Positions 15,558-22,534 are shown, counted from the first letter of the stretch. The stretch is DNA of 64,000 nt from Candidatus Micrarchaeaceae archaeon (GCA_027310825.1 DAIDAC010000001.1:44695-108694), one strand, 5' to 3'. Made by a program: numbers and translations. The notes: generated by a model not told the origin, from the sequence alone.

Positions 15558-15920
15558 ATGTCAGATTTAGTTTACCCTACCACAGACGAGATAATCAAGA
15601 TTAACAAGCGGTTGGGAGAAAATGGCACTTTGGTCAATGAGAGTAACCTAAAGTCAGTATGTGAAAAGGCAGAATATTCAAAGTCAATAGAAGAGGCAGC
15701 AACGACTTATTTGTATGACTTCATTCATGCGCACCCATTTCTCAACGGGAATAAAAGAACGGCATTCCATACAATGCTGTATTTTCTCGAGTTGAATAAG
15801 AGAAAGTTTAAATATAAGACCGGCTATGAATATAATGTAGAAGAGCTTGTGTACGGAATTGCTATAGATGCGATTAAACGGCCACAAGTTAAGAAATTCA
15901 TTGAAGATGGTTTGATATGA
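15558..15920 (+). CDS. doc: Doc-like toxin (Fic/Doc family, death-on-curing)
   Basis: The 120-residue product is a compact Fic/Doc domain with HPFLNGNKRTAF at about residues 69-80. The Lys in place of the second Gly of the Fic motif is the mark of Doc, which phosphorylates EF-Tu-like targets instead of adding AMP. The TTYLYDFIHAHPF lead-in is typical. Its stop overlaps the ATG of a 51-aa gene (ATGA). In classic systems the antitoxin Phd precedes doc; here the small partner follows it. Copies of the dispersed repeat flank the unit. Confidence 0.88.
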   Translation: MSDLVYPTTDEIIKINKRLGENGTLVNESNLKSVCEKAEYSKSIEEAATTYLYDFIHAHPFLNGNKRTAFHTMLYFLELNKRKFKYKTGYEYNVEELVYGIAIDAIKRPQVKKFIEDGLI

Positions 15921-16072
15921 TCCACAAGGAGTTCAATGCGATAGTGAGCAGGAACCTCAAAATCTGGAGGAAGCTTACTGAGAGGTTGGCAAACGAGAGG
16001 CTGGCCAAGAAGCTCAGGAATGGCGAGCTTACTGTAAGCAAGCTGAAGCATGATGTAATAGCAGCACACTAA
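15917..16072 (+). CDS. 51-aa basic helical protein coupled to doc (possible antitoxin)
   Basis: The frame starts inside the doc stop (ATGA) and encodes MIHKEFNAIVSRNLKIWRKL, then TERLANERLAKKLRNGEL and TVSKLKHDVIAAH. It is highly basic and helical and does not look like Phd. Tight coupling to a toxin gene suggests an antitoxin or regulator, but that rests on position alone. Confidence 0.6.
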   Translation: MIHKEFNAIVSRNLKIWRKLTERLANERLAKKLRNGELTVSKLKHDVIAAH

Positions 16073-16089
16073 TCCTTCTTAGCTTAAGC

Positions 16090-16125
16090 AAGTCCACCTG
16101 GAAGTCCAGCTCAATCGATGTTGAC
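16090..16125 (+). repeat. dispersed accessory-region repeat, copy 6
   Basis: AAGTCCACCTGGAAGTCCAG, then CTCAATCGATGTTGAC. The left three quarters equal copy 7 at 17933. It lies between the doc unit and the 16152 gene. Confidence 0.8.
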
Positions 16126-16151
16126 ATCAAACATTCTCAGCCTAAATGCAT

Positions 16152-16931
16152 TCAGTATCCATTTCGGAGTTGAAGCCCGGGAAGAAAGTCCTCTCTAAGA
16201 AATCTACCGACTTGAGTGCTGGAAGGTTCTGTTACAACAAGAACTAATCTGGCACAAAAATCTGGTGGATAATATCCCAAAGTAACCGCCTGTTTATCTG
16301 CATCCCCATAAACCACCACTGGACCTACGCTTGCCACTTCGCTAATCCAGGCCATGGCTGCTCTTTCCGGGTAGTTCTTCCTCAACCCGTCCATTACTGC
16401 TCTGTCCACTTCTTCAAATGTTCCATCTTCATTAAGCTCGCACCACTTTGATCGTTCTGGTGCTTTTGTGCTAATCCTCAGGGTTTCCATGTCTGGCATT
16501 ATAATCACTTCTTCAGGTCCTTCCACTATCGCCTTCGGGACAAAGGTTAGCAATGTACAATTGGTTCCATCTGGGAGCTCATTGAGATCTAGTTTTATCC
16601 TCCTTCCTCTGCTGTCACATTCGTCCGAGGCAAATATACCCCTGCTAAAAACTTTACCAAGTCCTGAGGTAGCTGCCCACTCCCTAGCAAAGTACTGCTT
16701 TTTACCGAAGTTCTGGTCATTTTCAACTATCATTGCGTGCCTGATCTCAAGTAGAGAAGCTTGTCTGAGCGCAGCCGCAACTGAAGATCTAAGTCCAAAA
16801 GGACCAGGACCGCCATGCTGACCATCCTGCTGCCATGCAGTTATCGCATTGGTTCTCATGGCCACTATCAAACCGCGTGACTCATTCAAAACTGTTGCGT
16901 CCTCTTTTGCACGTATGGAATTTGTTGCCAT
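16152..16931 (-). CDS. hypothetical protein divergent from a TrmB regulator
   Basis: The 259-residue soluble product has no family that I recognise. Visible features are a Gly-rich GQHGGPGPFG segment near residue 40, an acidic C-terminal half, and several Cys (for example DECDSRG, NCTLL, KWCEL, DFCARL). I start at ATG 16931 because GGTGAG lies 5 nt upstream; the 14 extra residues of the longer frame are not needed. The gene is divergent from the TrmB-type gene at 17006 across 74 nt of very A/T-rich DNA, so TrmB probably controls it. Repeats 6 and 7 bracket both genes. Confidence 0.6.
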   Translation of the reverse strand: MATNSIRAKEDATVLNESRGLIVAMRTNAITAWQQDGQHGGPGPFGLRSSVAAALRQASLLEIRHAMIVENDQNFGKKQYFAREWAATSGLGKVFSRGIFASDECDSRGRRIKLDLNELPDGTNCTLLTFVPKAIVEGPEEVIIMPDMETLRISTKAPERSKWCELNEDGTFEEVDRAVMDGLRKNYPERAAMAWISEVASVGPVVVYGDADKQAVTLGYYPPDFCARLVLVVTEPSSTQVGRFLREDFLPGLQLRNGY

Positions 16932-17005
16932 TTTCTCACCTTTTACTTCAATATATATTATGAAGTTCTTCATATTAATAAGTTATTATTCACTATAAGT
17001 GATTA

Positions 17006-17761
17006 ATGACATTAATAGACGACCTTAAAACTGCCGGTTTGAGTGAATATGAGGCGAAGGTGTACCAGTCTCTGCTTCAGGGCGGAGAACAGACAGGTAG
17101 ACAGGCTTCCGAAAAATCAGGCGTGCCCAAAACACGGGTTTTTGACACATTGGAGAGGCTCAAGGAAAAGGGTCTAGTTCAACTGGTCTCGCAAAGGCCA
17201 TTGCTCTGGAGCCCATTAAAGCCTGAAGTCGGTATAAAACTGTTCATTGAACGGAGGATAGAGAGTTACAACCAGATAGAAAGGCAATTATTGGAAACTA
17301 CAAAGAAGATTCAACGACTGCCAGAAGAGCGTATTGAAGAGAAGTTGATAACAGTTAGCGGTTTTGAAGCTGTATTCTCTTTGATAACAGACGCTTACAA
17401 GAAGGCTATGAAGAGCATCGTTGTCTACTCCGTAGGTGAAAAGATACCATATAGCGCTGAGGTGGAGGCAGCACGGGCCATAAAACGTGGCGTAGATTAT
17501 AGAATGATTGCCACAAAGTACGATGAGGAAAACAAAGAGATATTAGAGCGTTGGATTAAGGATGGCTGGAAGATAAAGCACTTTAAGGGATCGATGGAAT
17601 ATACTTTTGTCGCGGTCGACAGCAAGCATCTCATAATAGTAGTAAAGAATCCAGTAGTGAAAAATGAACGTATGGCGATATTGTTTGAGAATCCTGATCT
17701 TACTCATGCTCTGACGGAGTATTTTGGTTTGGTGTGGAAGAAAGCGAAGTCTGTCAGATGA
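17006..17761 (+). CDS. TrmB-family transcriptional regulator
   Basis: The 251-residue product has the TrmB winged helix at residues 1-75 (GLSEYEAKVYQSLLQGG, RQASEKSGVPKTRVFDTLERL, KGLVQLV), a coiled linker (about 85-115) and a PLD-like effector domain with SVGEKIPYS, RGVDYRMIATK and a C-terminal hydrophobic end. TrmB proteins sense sugars or other small molecules and repress or activate neighbouring promoters. The intergenic stretch 16932-17005 contains TATTAATAAG and CACTATAAGTG, an imperfect palindrome that could be the operator. Target: probably itself and the divergent gene. Confidence 0.85.
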   Translation: MTLIDDLKTAGLSEYEAKVYQSLLQGGEQTGRQASEKSGVPKTRVFDTLERLKEKGLVQLVSQRPLLWSPLKPEVGIKLFIERRIESYNQIERQLLETTKKIQRLPEERIEEKLITVSGFEAVFSLITDAYKKAMKSIVVYSVGEKIPYSAEVEAARAIKRGVDYRMIATKYDEENKEILERWIKDGWKIKHFKGSMEYTFVAVDSKHLIIVVKNPVVKNERMAILFENPDLTHALTEYFGLVWKKAKSVR

Positions 17762-17822
17762 TATCCTTTCCTATTAATTAATATCATACCGCCACAGGAT
17801 GTGGCGTTCACTTTAGGTTTGT

Positions 17823-17853
17823 CGTCGATTTGTCGTCGGGGATGGCGGGGGCG
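17823..17853 (+). repeat. attachment-like site 3 (flank A - core)
   Basis: The core TGGCGGGGGCG is at 17843-17853. The left flank CGTCGATTTGTCGTCGGGGA equals flank A of site 1 (19 of 20). The right flank (TTCATTGATGGTG...) is different from site 1. A TTCGATATT stands about 65 nt after the core here, as it does at sites 1 and 2, suggesting one ancestral unit. Confidence 0.7.
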
Positions 17854-17932
17854 TTCATTGATGGTGATGCTCGATGTACCAACGCTATGCTTTAATATCT
17901 AAGAATAGTGTTCGATATTGGTCCAGAAGGGC

Positions 17933-17968
17933 AAGTCCACCTGGAAGTCCAGCTGGATCGATGTGGAC
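17933..17968 (+). repeat. dispersed accessory-region repeat, copy 7 (best match to consensus)
   Basis: AAGTCCACCTGG, AAGTCCAGCTGG, ATCGATGTGGAC read in line. Outer arms GTCCAC/GTGGAC can pair, and inside the left arm CTGGA-AG-TCCAG can pair, giving a possible branched structure. Confidence 0.8.
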
Positions 17969-17970
17969 AA

Positions 17971-18174
17971 TCACGGTCTAAGTAGATACTCTCTATACTG
18001 GGGAGTGTTCCTAATTAGTTCACGGGCTCTTTCCCGTCTTTCCGCCTTCCCTCGTTCTAGGTCGGCCTCGACTTTGTTGAACCATTCCCTTCGTTCTGGA
18101 GGAACCGCGAACAGACTAGCCGGGTCGATTACGTGTCTTACTACCTTAACATCCTTCTTCGTCCAATCCCTCAT
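17971..18174 (-). CDS. small hypothetical protein (67 aa)
   Basis: I take MRDWTKKDVKVVRHVIDPAS as the start (ATG 18174); the longer open frame upstream runs into the preceding gene and is not protein-like. The product is charged, with a long basic helix (VEADLERGKAERRERARELI). It lies just inside the segment between attachment-like sites 3 and 4, downstream of the ATPase gene. No family recognised. Confidence 0.5.
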   Translation of the reverse strand: MRDWTKKDVKVVRHVIDPASLFAVPPERREWFNKVEADLERGKAERRERARELIRNTPQYREYLLRP

Positions 18175-18229
18175 GCTATGATGTTTCACATAAGATAATT
18201 TAAACTTTCCGTGCCCGAGCGGAGCAGGG

Positions 18230-19408
18230 CTAATACAGGAATCCAAACAGAAACAATGGTATTTTGTTTTCGCTGGCTGCCAGGCCGTCGAGTGCCAGAT
18301 AGTCTGCCTTTGCAAATTTCTTATTCGCGCCACCTACCTCTATTATTTTCCCTTCAACATTGAAATCAGGGGTCTTCTCGCCGCGCGCGGTTTTGAAATA
18401 GCATATAGAATCTGTGTGATTCACTAGAAATTCTTCCCTAACCACTCCAATATTTAATGGGATCTTTCTCATCTGATTAAGCACATACCTAAATGGTGGT
18501 CTGATGTATATTTTGGGTTCTTTCTGCTGTTTCCCACCGCATGGTAAAAGTGTTCTGAGAAGACCAACTTTCACTAAATCTTCAATCAACTTTATTACGG
18601 TTGATTTATTTAGCCCCAAACTGTTTGCTAAGTTGGAGTAGTTTGTCTCATACGGTCCTGATGCTGCTATCTCAAACAATATTTTGTAAATATCATTTTC
18701 GATCTTCACGTCTATGCTTCTCAGATATGCCAGATCAACAGTGACTATCTTATCGATGCTGTTTTCAGCGGCTTTTAGAAGGTCTTCACTTTTACCATCG
18801 TACAGCACCCCACCATATTGCATGTATTCTTCCAGGTAAATCTTCCACTTAGAATTTGTAAATGCCAGCTCTTTCCTGCTTTTTTCATTGAAGAGGTCTT
18901 TTATTTTAACTGGTTCAATATTTGCGCCTCTCTTGATGTTCAGATACTCTCTGAATGAAGCAGGTTTTAACTCATAAATTAACGCTCTTCTGCTGAGATC
19001 GGCACCTTTCCTAAGCTCAAAAGATGATGAACCTGTGAAAAAGATGTTCAACCCACCCTCATCGTACAGCGTCTTTAGGTCAACCGTCCAGTCAGGGCGG
19101 GTATGTATTTCATCTATGAAAAGATTAGTATAACCTTTATCTCTCGCATATGAGGCAATCTCATAAATGCTATATTTTACGAGCTCCTTCGCGTCAGCTG
19201 GTATATAGAGCGCGTTTTGCTTCTCTGCAGCGAGCTGTAAGAGCATGATAGTTTTGCCAACACCCCGTAGGCCATGTATTCCCCTATAGAAATTGCCATC
19301 TGCATCTTTTAATTTTGCAAATAGATATCGATACGTCTTCACAGACCTGGTTTCGGAGATCTTCCTCTTGCTGAAGTCCAGGATATTGGAAAAAGTATTT
19401 TCGTCCAT
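18230..19408 (-). CDS. AAA ATPase (AAA_14) with C-terminal DUF4143 domain
   Basis: The 392-residue product has Walker A GLRGVGKT at about residue 48, Walker B LFIDEIH at about 98, sensor 1 FFTGSSS, then a winged-helix-like region (YSNLANSLGLNKSTVIKLIEDL) and a DUF4143 C-terminus with KTARGEKTPDFNVEGKIIEVGG, a PD-(D/E)xK-like pattern. Such ATPases are frequent in archaea and in mobile regions; their partners are unknown. ATG 19408 lies about 25 nt after TTTAAATATAT (leaderless). It is the main cargo between attachment-like sites 3 and 4. Confidence 0.85.
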   Translation of the reverse strand: MDENTFSNILDFSKRKISETRSVKTYRYLFAKLKDADGNFYRGIHGLRGVGKTIMLLQLAAEKQNALYIPADAKELVKYSIYEIASYARDKGYTNLFIDEIHTRPDWTVDLKTLYDEGGLNIFFTGSSSFELRKGADLSRRALIYELKPASFREYLNIKRGANIEPVKIKDLFNEKSRKELAFTNSKWKIYLEEYMQYGGVLYDGKSEDLLKAAENSIDKIVTVDLAYLRSIDVKIENDIYKILFEIAASGPYETNYSNLANSLGLNKSTVIKLIEDLVKVGLLRTLLPCGGKQQKEPKIYIRPPFRYVLNQMRKIPLNIGVVREEFLVNHTDSICYFKTARGEKTPDFNVEGKIIEVGGANKKFAKADYLALDGLAASENKIPLFLFGFLY

Positions 19409-19445
19409 ACTAGTATTATAAACATACATATATTTAAAGCTTTCT

Positions 19446-19489
19446 ACATCTTGTCTGTAATAATATACAAGATGTATGCATCTTGTCTG
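19446..19489. promoter_or_regulatory. triple operator-like repeat upstream of the ATPase gene
   Basis: CATCTTGTCTG occurs twice as a direct repeat (19447-19457 and 19479-19489), and ACAAGATG (19467-19474) is inverted against CATCTTGT (19479-19486) around TATG. It lies upstream of the ATPase TATA box, so it could bind a dimeric repressor. It touches attachment-like site 4. Confidence 0.55.
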
Positions 19490-19495
19490 CAAAGG

Positions 19496-19561
19496 TGGCG
19501 GGGGCGTTAGTCGGGAAGAAATACCGACGTAGATACTGTATTGATTGGTATATTTTGATAT
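19496..19561 (+). repeat. attachment-like site 4 (core - flank B)
   Basis: Core TGGCGGGGGCG is at 19496-19506. The 55 nt to the right (TTAGTCGGGAAGAAATACCG and onward) match flank B of site 1 with about five substitutions. The left flank is unrelated to flank A. Confidence 0.7.
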
Positions 19562-19562
19562 G

Positions 19563-20643
19563 TTATGCTATTTGATTGAATTCTGTAACGACTCTCCGTC
19601 TTAAATTATACGTATTGGCAAAACTGGCATACGCCACCCAGCCCGCAAGGCTCCTTACTGCATCTTCTTCAGTCATTTCGCCTCTATCGCATTTTTGCCT
19701 GAACCTGTCTAGACGTTTCCATATTCGTTTTGCATTGCTTCTCTTGAGCAGCCTGTATTTATAGAATACTCTGTAACCCAGCATCGTTATGCCTTGGTTT
19801 ATGGGGAAGATTCCAGATTTTTCTGGGTGAAGCCCGATCTTCAGACTCGTCTTCAAGAATATATCTATTTCCCTCTTCCAGTTTTCGAGAACCATTCTGT
19901 CTCTGTGTAATATTACAAAATCATCAACGTATCTTATGTAGTACTTTGCTTGTAATTTATGCTTTACAAACCAGTCCAACTCGTTCAGATAGACGTTTGC
20001 GAAGAACTGCGAGGTGAGATTGCCAAGCGGCATCCCCTTGCCGATGGTTTCGGCGTTATGGTTTTTTAGAATGATTTTTATTAGCCACAATAAGTTTTGA
20101 TCTTTTATCTTGCGGTTTATTATTTCCAATAAAATGTCATGATCGATGCTGTCAAAATAATGGCGTATATCTGCCTTCAATACATAACCGGCAACTGTCC
20201 TTTGGTCAAACAATTTGCGTTGCCCCCCCCCCCGACTGGTGCGGCACCTCCGCGAAACACTCCTTTCCTAGAAACGTCTCCAATCTCTTTATTGCGGAAT
20301 GGACCCCTTTCCCCTTCTGGTTTGCAAAAGAATCATGGATAAAATCCTTTTCGAATATCGGTCCAGCTATGTTACATACTGCATGATGCACCACCCTGTC
20401 CCTGAAGTGTGATGCGCTTATCTTTCTGGTTTTTGGATCTCTGACTATGAAGGTTTTCATTGGGTTTGGACAGTAAGTGAGTGTTTCCAGTTCATATTTC
20501 AGATCTTTTAAGTTATTCTCCAAATCAGCCTCAAAATGGATGACATATTCCTTTAGGGTCTTCCTCTTCCTGGCCTTCTTATATGCAGATTCCAGGTTCT
20601 CCAGTGAACACAGCCTGGTGTATAGGTTTCTGTAGGTCTTCAT
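19563..20643 (-). CDS. diversity-generating retroelement reverse transcriptase, frameshifted in a G11 tract
   Basis: Two frames form one RT of about 359 residues. The N-terminal frame (20643-20206) has KTYRNLYTRLCSLENLESAY and RDRVVHHAVCNIAGPIFEKD. The C-terminal frame (to 19563) has VLKADIRHYFDSIDHDILL, GMPLGNLTSQFFANVYLNE (the DGR signature in place of the QG-SP motif of group II introns), catalytic RYVDDFVIL and GITMLGYRVF. The frames meet at 11 consecutive G (C on the plus strand, 20223-20233). Removing one G gives SGGGQRKLFDQRTVAGYVLK and restores the protein. No Avd-like accessory gene is visible. The start lies 33 nt after the template repeat. Confidence 0.9.
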
Positions 20644-20676
20644 GTGATTACCATAAGACCTAGGACGTAAGCAGAA

Positions 20677-20773
20677 GCCATTTGAGCATCGTTGCCCTGC
20701 CTGATGTCCGTGTTGACGTTGAGACTGTTCCTGTTGTTGTAGTTGTTGTAGTTGACGTTGACGGCCAGAAGCC
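20677..20773 (-). repeat. DGR template repeat (TR)
   Basis: The 97-nt repeat, read on the minus strand, is rich in AAC codons: GGCTTCTGGCCGTC, then AACGTCAACTACAACAAC and a second TACAACAAC, ending GATGCTCAAATGGC. It is the unmutated donor for the variable repeat at 21195-21282. All 22 mismatches in the alignment are at adenines of this copy, 18 of them A to G and 4 A to T. It contains a tandem 9-mer TACAACAAC twice, where the variable copy has one unit. Standard DGR order (TR, then RT) is kept. Confidence 0.93.
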
Positions 20774-20946
20774 GCAAAGATAACCCATCTACTAAAACGC
20801 CACTTTCGTGGTTCACCACAGCTTCACGGTTTCGGTTTCCTTACTCAGTGTCGCTGTTGAATTTCATGTCTGGCATATCCCTGCTGGATTACCAGCACTA
20901 TAGATGAGTGTGTGGCTCCTAGGCTTACATCCGCGGCTTTGCCGCG
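20774..20946 (-). other. structured spacer between DGR target gene and template repeat
   Basis: This gap between the target gene (ends 21005) and the TR has no open frame worth calling. It holds two good hairpins: CCACGAAAGTGG on the minus strand (about 20799-20812), with a GNRA-type loop, and CGCGGC-TTT-GCCGCG at 20932-20946. It may be part of the TR-containing RNA that primes cDNA synthesis, or a target-gene terminator. Both are inferences. Confidence 0.45.
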
Positions 20947-21004
20947 TTTTGCAGAGTTTTCACCCTTGCAAACCTAGGTGAAAGTAATAAGAAATTGCAG
21001 GTAT

Positions 21005-21688
21005 TTATTCGTTTGTTGCCCTTACCAACTCCTGCAATTTTTCAAATTTCTTTTGCAAGGCACTCATGTCGGTTGCGTGTTTCTCCTGCATTGCTTGCAT
21101 GTCGGTCTGAATCTCGCTCAGCAATGCACTCGCTTCCTTGTTGCCCCTAAGCAGCTGCGGCGCGCTTGCGCTTGTTGCTTCTTGGCTTAACAGCGCCACC
21201 CGAGCAACGCCGCCCCGCCCGAAGCCCGTGCCGACGTCGAGACCGTCCCAGTCGTAGTAGCCGACGCCGACGGCCAGAAGCCTTGCTTCTTTAGCCTCTT
21301 GCGCTTCCTTAATAACATTTAGAGCAGGTTCATTGAAATATGCTCTCTGAGACCATGGAACCTTATCCACTTCTCCTGAAGTGCTCTTTACATAAACTCC
21401 GTCCTTGAATATACACCAGCCCTCTTCCATGTCTTTTATTTTTATCTCTCTGCCTTTCTTGTCTGCAAACTTGATATCGGCAGTGCTGACTACGATAATT
21501 TCGTTTCTAGCCGCCTCTACGAACTTCTGATTGGCTTGCATTTTAGATAGGCCGGCTACTTTGTCGACACCGTATTTCTGACCGGCTTCTGCGACACTGT
21601 GCACTACGCCTTTTGACTTTGTCAAACCCGCTGCTGGTGCTTCTGACTGCGCCTGCATTCTTTGTGCATCTGCCGTTGTTACTGCCAT
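21005..21688 (-). CDS. DGR target protein with internal variable segment and C-terminal coiled coil
   Basis: The 227-residue soluble product has a Gln/Ala-rich N-terminus, a middle region with IIVVSTADIKFADKKG and WCIFKDGVYVKSTSG (beta-rich), the variable segment at residues about 136-165 (RLLAVGVGYYDWDGLDVG, TGFGRGGVARVALL), and a C-terminal coiled coil (about 184-225, SEIQTDMQAMQEKHATDMSA). The first part of the variable segment resembles the end of a C-type-lectin or formylglycine-enzyme-like fold, but it is not C-terminal as in known DGR targets. No signal peptide is present. ATG 21688 follows GTGAG, with a TATA-like TTTATATATTT about 30-40 nt upstream. Confidence 0.88.
   Translation of the reverse strand: MAVTTADAQRMQAQSEAPAAGLTKSKGVVHSVAEAGQKYGVDKVAGLSKMQANQKFVEAARNEIIVVSTADIKFADKKGREIKIKDMEEGWCIFKDGVYVKSTSGEVDKVPWSQRAYFNEPALNVIKEAQEAKEARLLAVGVGYYDWDGLDVGTGFGRGGVARVALLSQEATSASAPQLLRGNKEASALLSEIQTDMQAMQEKHATDMSALQKKFEKLQELVRATNE
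21195..21282 (-). repeat. DGR variable repeat (VR) inside the target gene
   Basis: These 88 nt align to the TR at 20677-20773 with one 9-nt gap. Fixed ends are GGCTTCTGGCCGTC and GGC. Within the aligned part, every C, G and T of the template is kept, and only adenines vary, mostly in first and second codon positions of AAC, so amino acids change while stop codons are avoided. Confidence 0.93.
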
Positions 21689-21825
21689 AATCTCACTGTA
21701 ATAAGTAGCGTAATTTCAAATATATAAATGTAGTGGAAAATGAAATTTTCCGAGCAAAACCTTGTGATTTTGTAATATGCGAAGCTCGCAGTTAAGTCTA
21801 AATAATACGGCAGAAAATGCTTATT

Positions 21826-22272
21826 ATGGCAGAGATAAAACTGCTTAAGCCATCTGATCTTACGCCTAAAGAGAGGGCACAAGTGCTCGATGCTTTAAGG
21901 ACGAAAAGAGAAGTCGAACCAGCGCCATTCACGGAAGGCAGATTGGAGTCTTCCGTATTTAACATCAGCAATATACTCTGCGACAAGCGGTACGTCTGTG
22001 ATTTGATTGATGCGCTTCTCCACAACAAAAAGGAACAAGTCGCGGAATTTGAAAAGAGAGCGGAAGAAAAGAGATGGCGCGGAGAGCTAAAGAAACTTGA
22101 AAATGCGATACAGGAAGCCCTATCTCTTTATACTGAAGAGGGGGTGCGACTCATCATAGAGCGCGGCCTAAGGTCGCAAGATTTAACTTCAAGATCGAAA
22201 AGAGAATGGGATATGGAAGCTCTCCTCCATACTGAAACTAACGTCTTGCCGGAACGGGATGTCTTTGTCTAG
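21826..22272 (+). CDS. helical protein X2, partner of the second HicA/HicB-like cassette
   Basis: The 148-residue paralogue of 14175-14582 shares its helical blocks and promoter (AGTTAAGTCTAAATAATA about 25 nt before the start). I start at ATG 21826, which aligns with the GTG of copy 1. The C-terminal ~25 residues (SKREWDMEALLHTETN...) are an extension that overlaps the convergent HicB-like gene by 35 nt. Function unknown; its constant pairing with the HicA/HicB-like genes suggests a third component of that system. Confidence 0.65.
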   Translation: MAEIKLLKPSDLTPKERAQVLDALRTKREVEPAPFTEGRLESSVFNISNILCDKRYVCDLIDALLHNKKEQVAEFEKRAEEKRWRGELKKLENAIQEALSLYTEEGVRLIIERGLRSQDLTSRSKREWDMEALLHTETNVLPERDVFV

Positions 22273-22534
22273 CAATCACTAGCCTCTCAGCGTTTTCCTC
22301 AAGGCAGAGCTTCAAAGCGTCATCGATCATCTCTCTGAGCTCCTTCATGGTGCTTCCTTGAGTTGCCAAGCGAATTTGTAGTCTTTCGGTGCTATAATCT
22401 ATTTCTGCGCTGTAAATGATCTTCCCGTCCACTTTGTCTTTGGAAACTTTCACCGGCACTAAAGCGTTCTCTACTCTTATCGCGTAGGTTCTTTCTCCCT
22501 TGCTCTCTACTGTTACAAATCTCATCATATTCAT
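22238..22534 (-). CDS. HicB-like antitoxin candidate (copy 2)
   Basis: Starting at ATG 22534, which overlaps the HicA-like stop (ATGA), the product has 98 residues. It parallels copy 1: MMRFVTVESKGERTYAIRV, ALVPVKVSKDKVDGK, and TQGSTMKELREMIDDALKL, ending in a basic tail (RQRHPVPARR). The longer open frame upstream lies inside the HicA-like gene and is not used. Confidence 0.65.
   Translation of the reverse strand: MNMMRFVTVESKGERTYAIRVENALVPVKVSKDKVDGKIIYSAEIDYSTERLQIRLATQGSTMKELREMIDDALKLCLEENAERLVIARQRHPVPARR

Noticed and set aside
7630..17968. True integron with attC sites
   Set aside because: The repeats lack the GTTRRRY/RYYYAAC core sites of attC and no IntI-type integrase is present; only the layout is similar, so I report it as an unnamed repeat.
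7630..17968. CRISPR array
   Set aside because: Copies are kilobases apart with genes between them, and no Cas gene is visible.
19563..20643. Group II intron reverse transcriptase or retron
   Set aside because: No maturase or endonuclease domain and no intron domain V are seen; the LGNLTSQ motif and the template/variable repeats fit a DGR.
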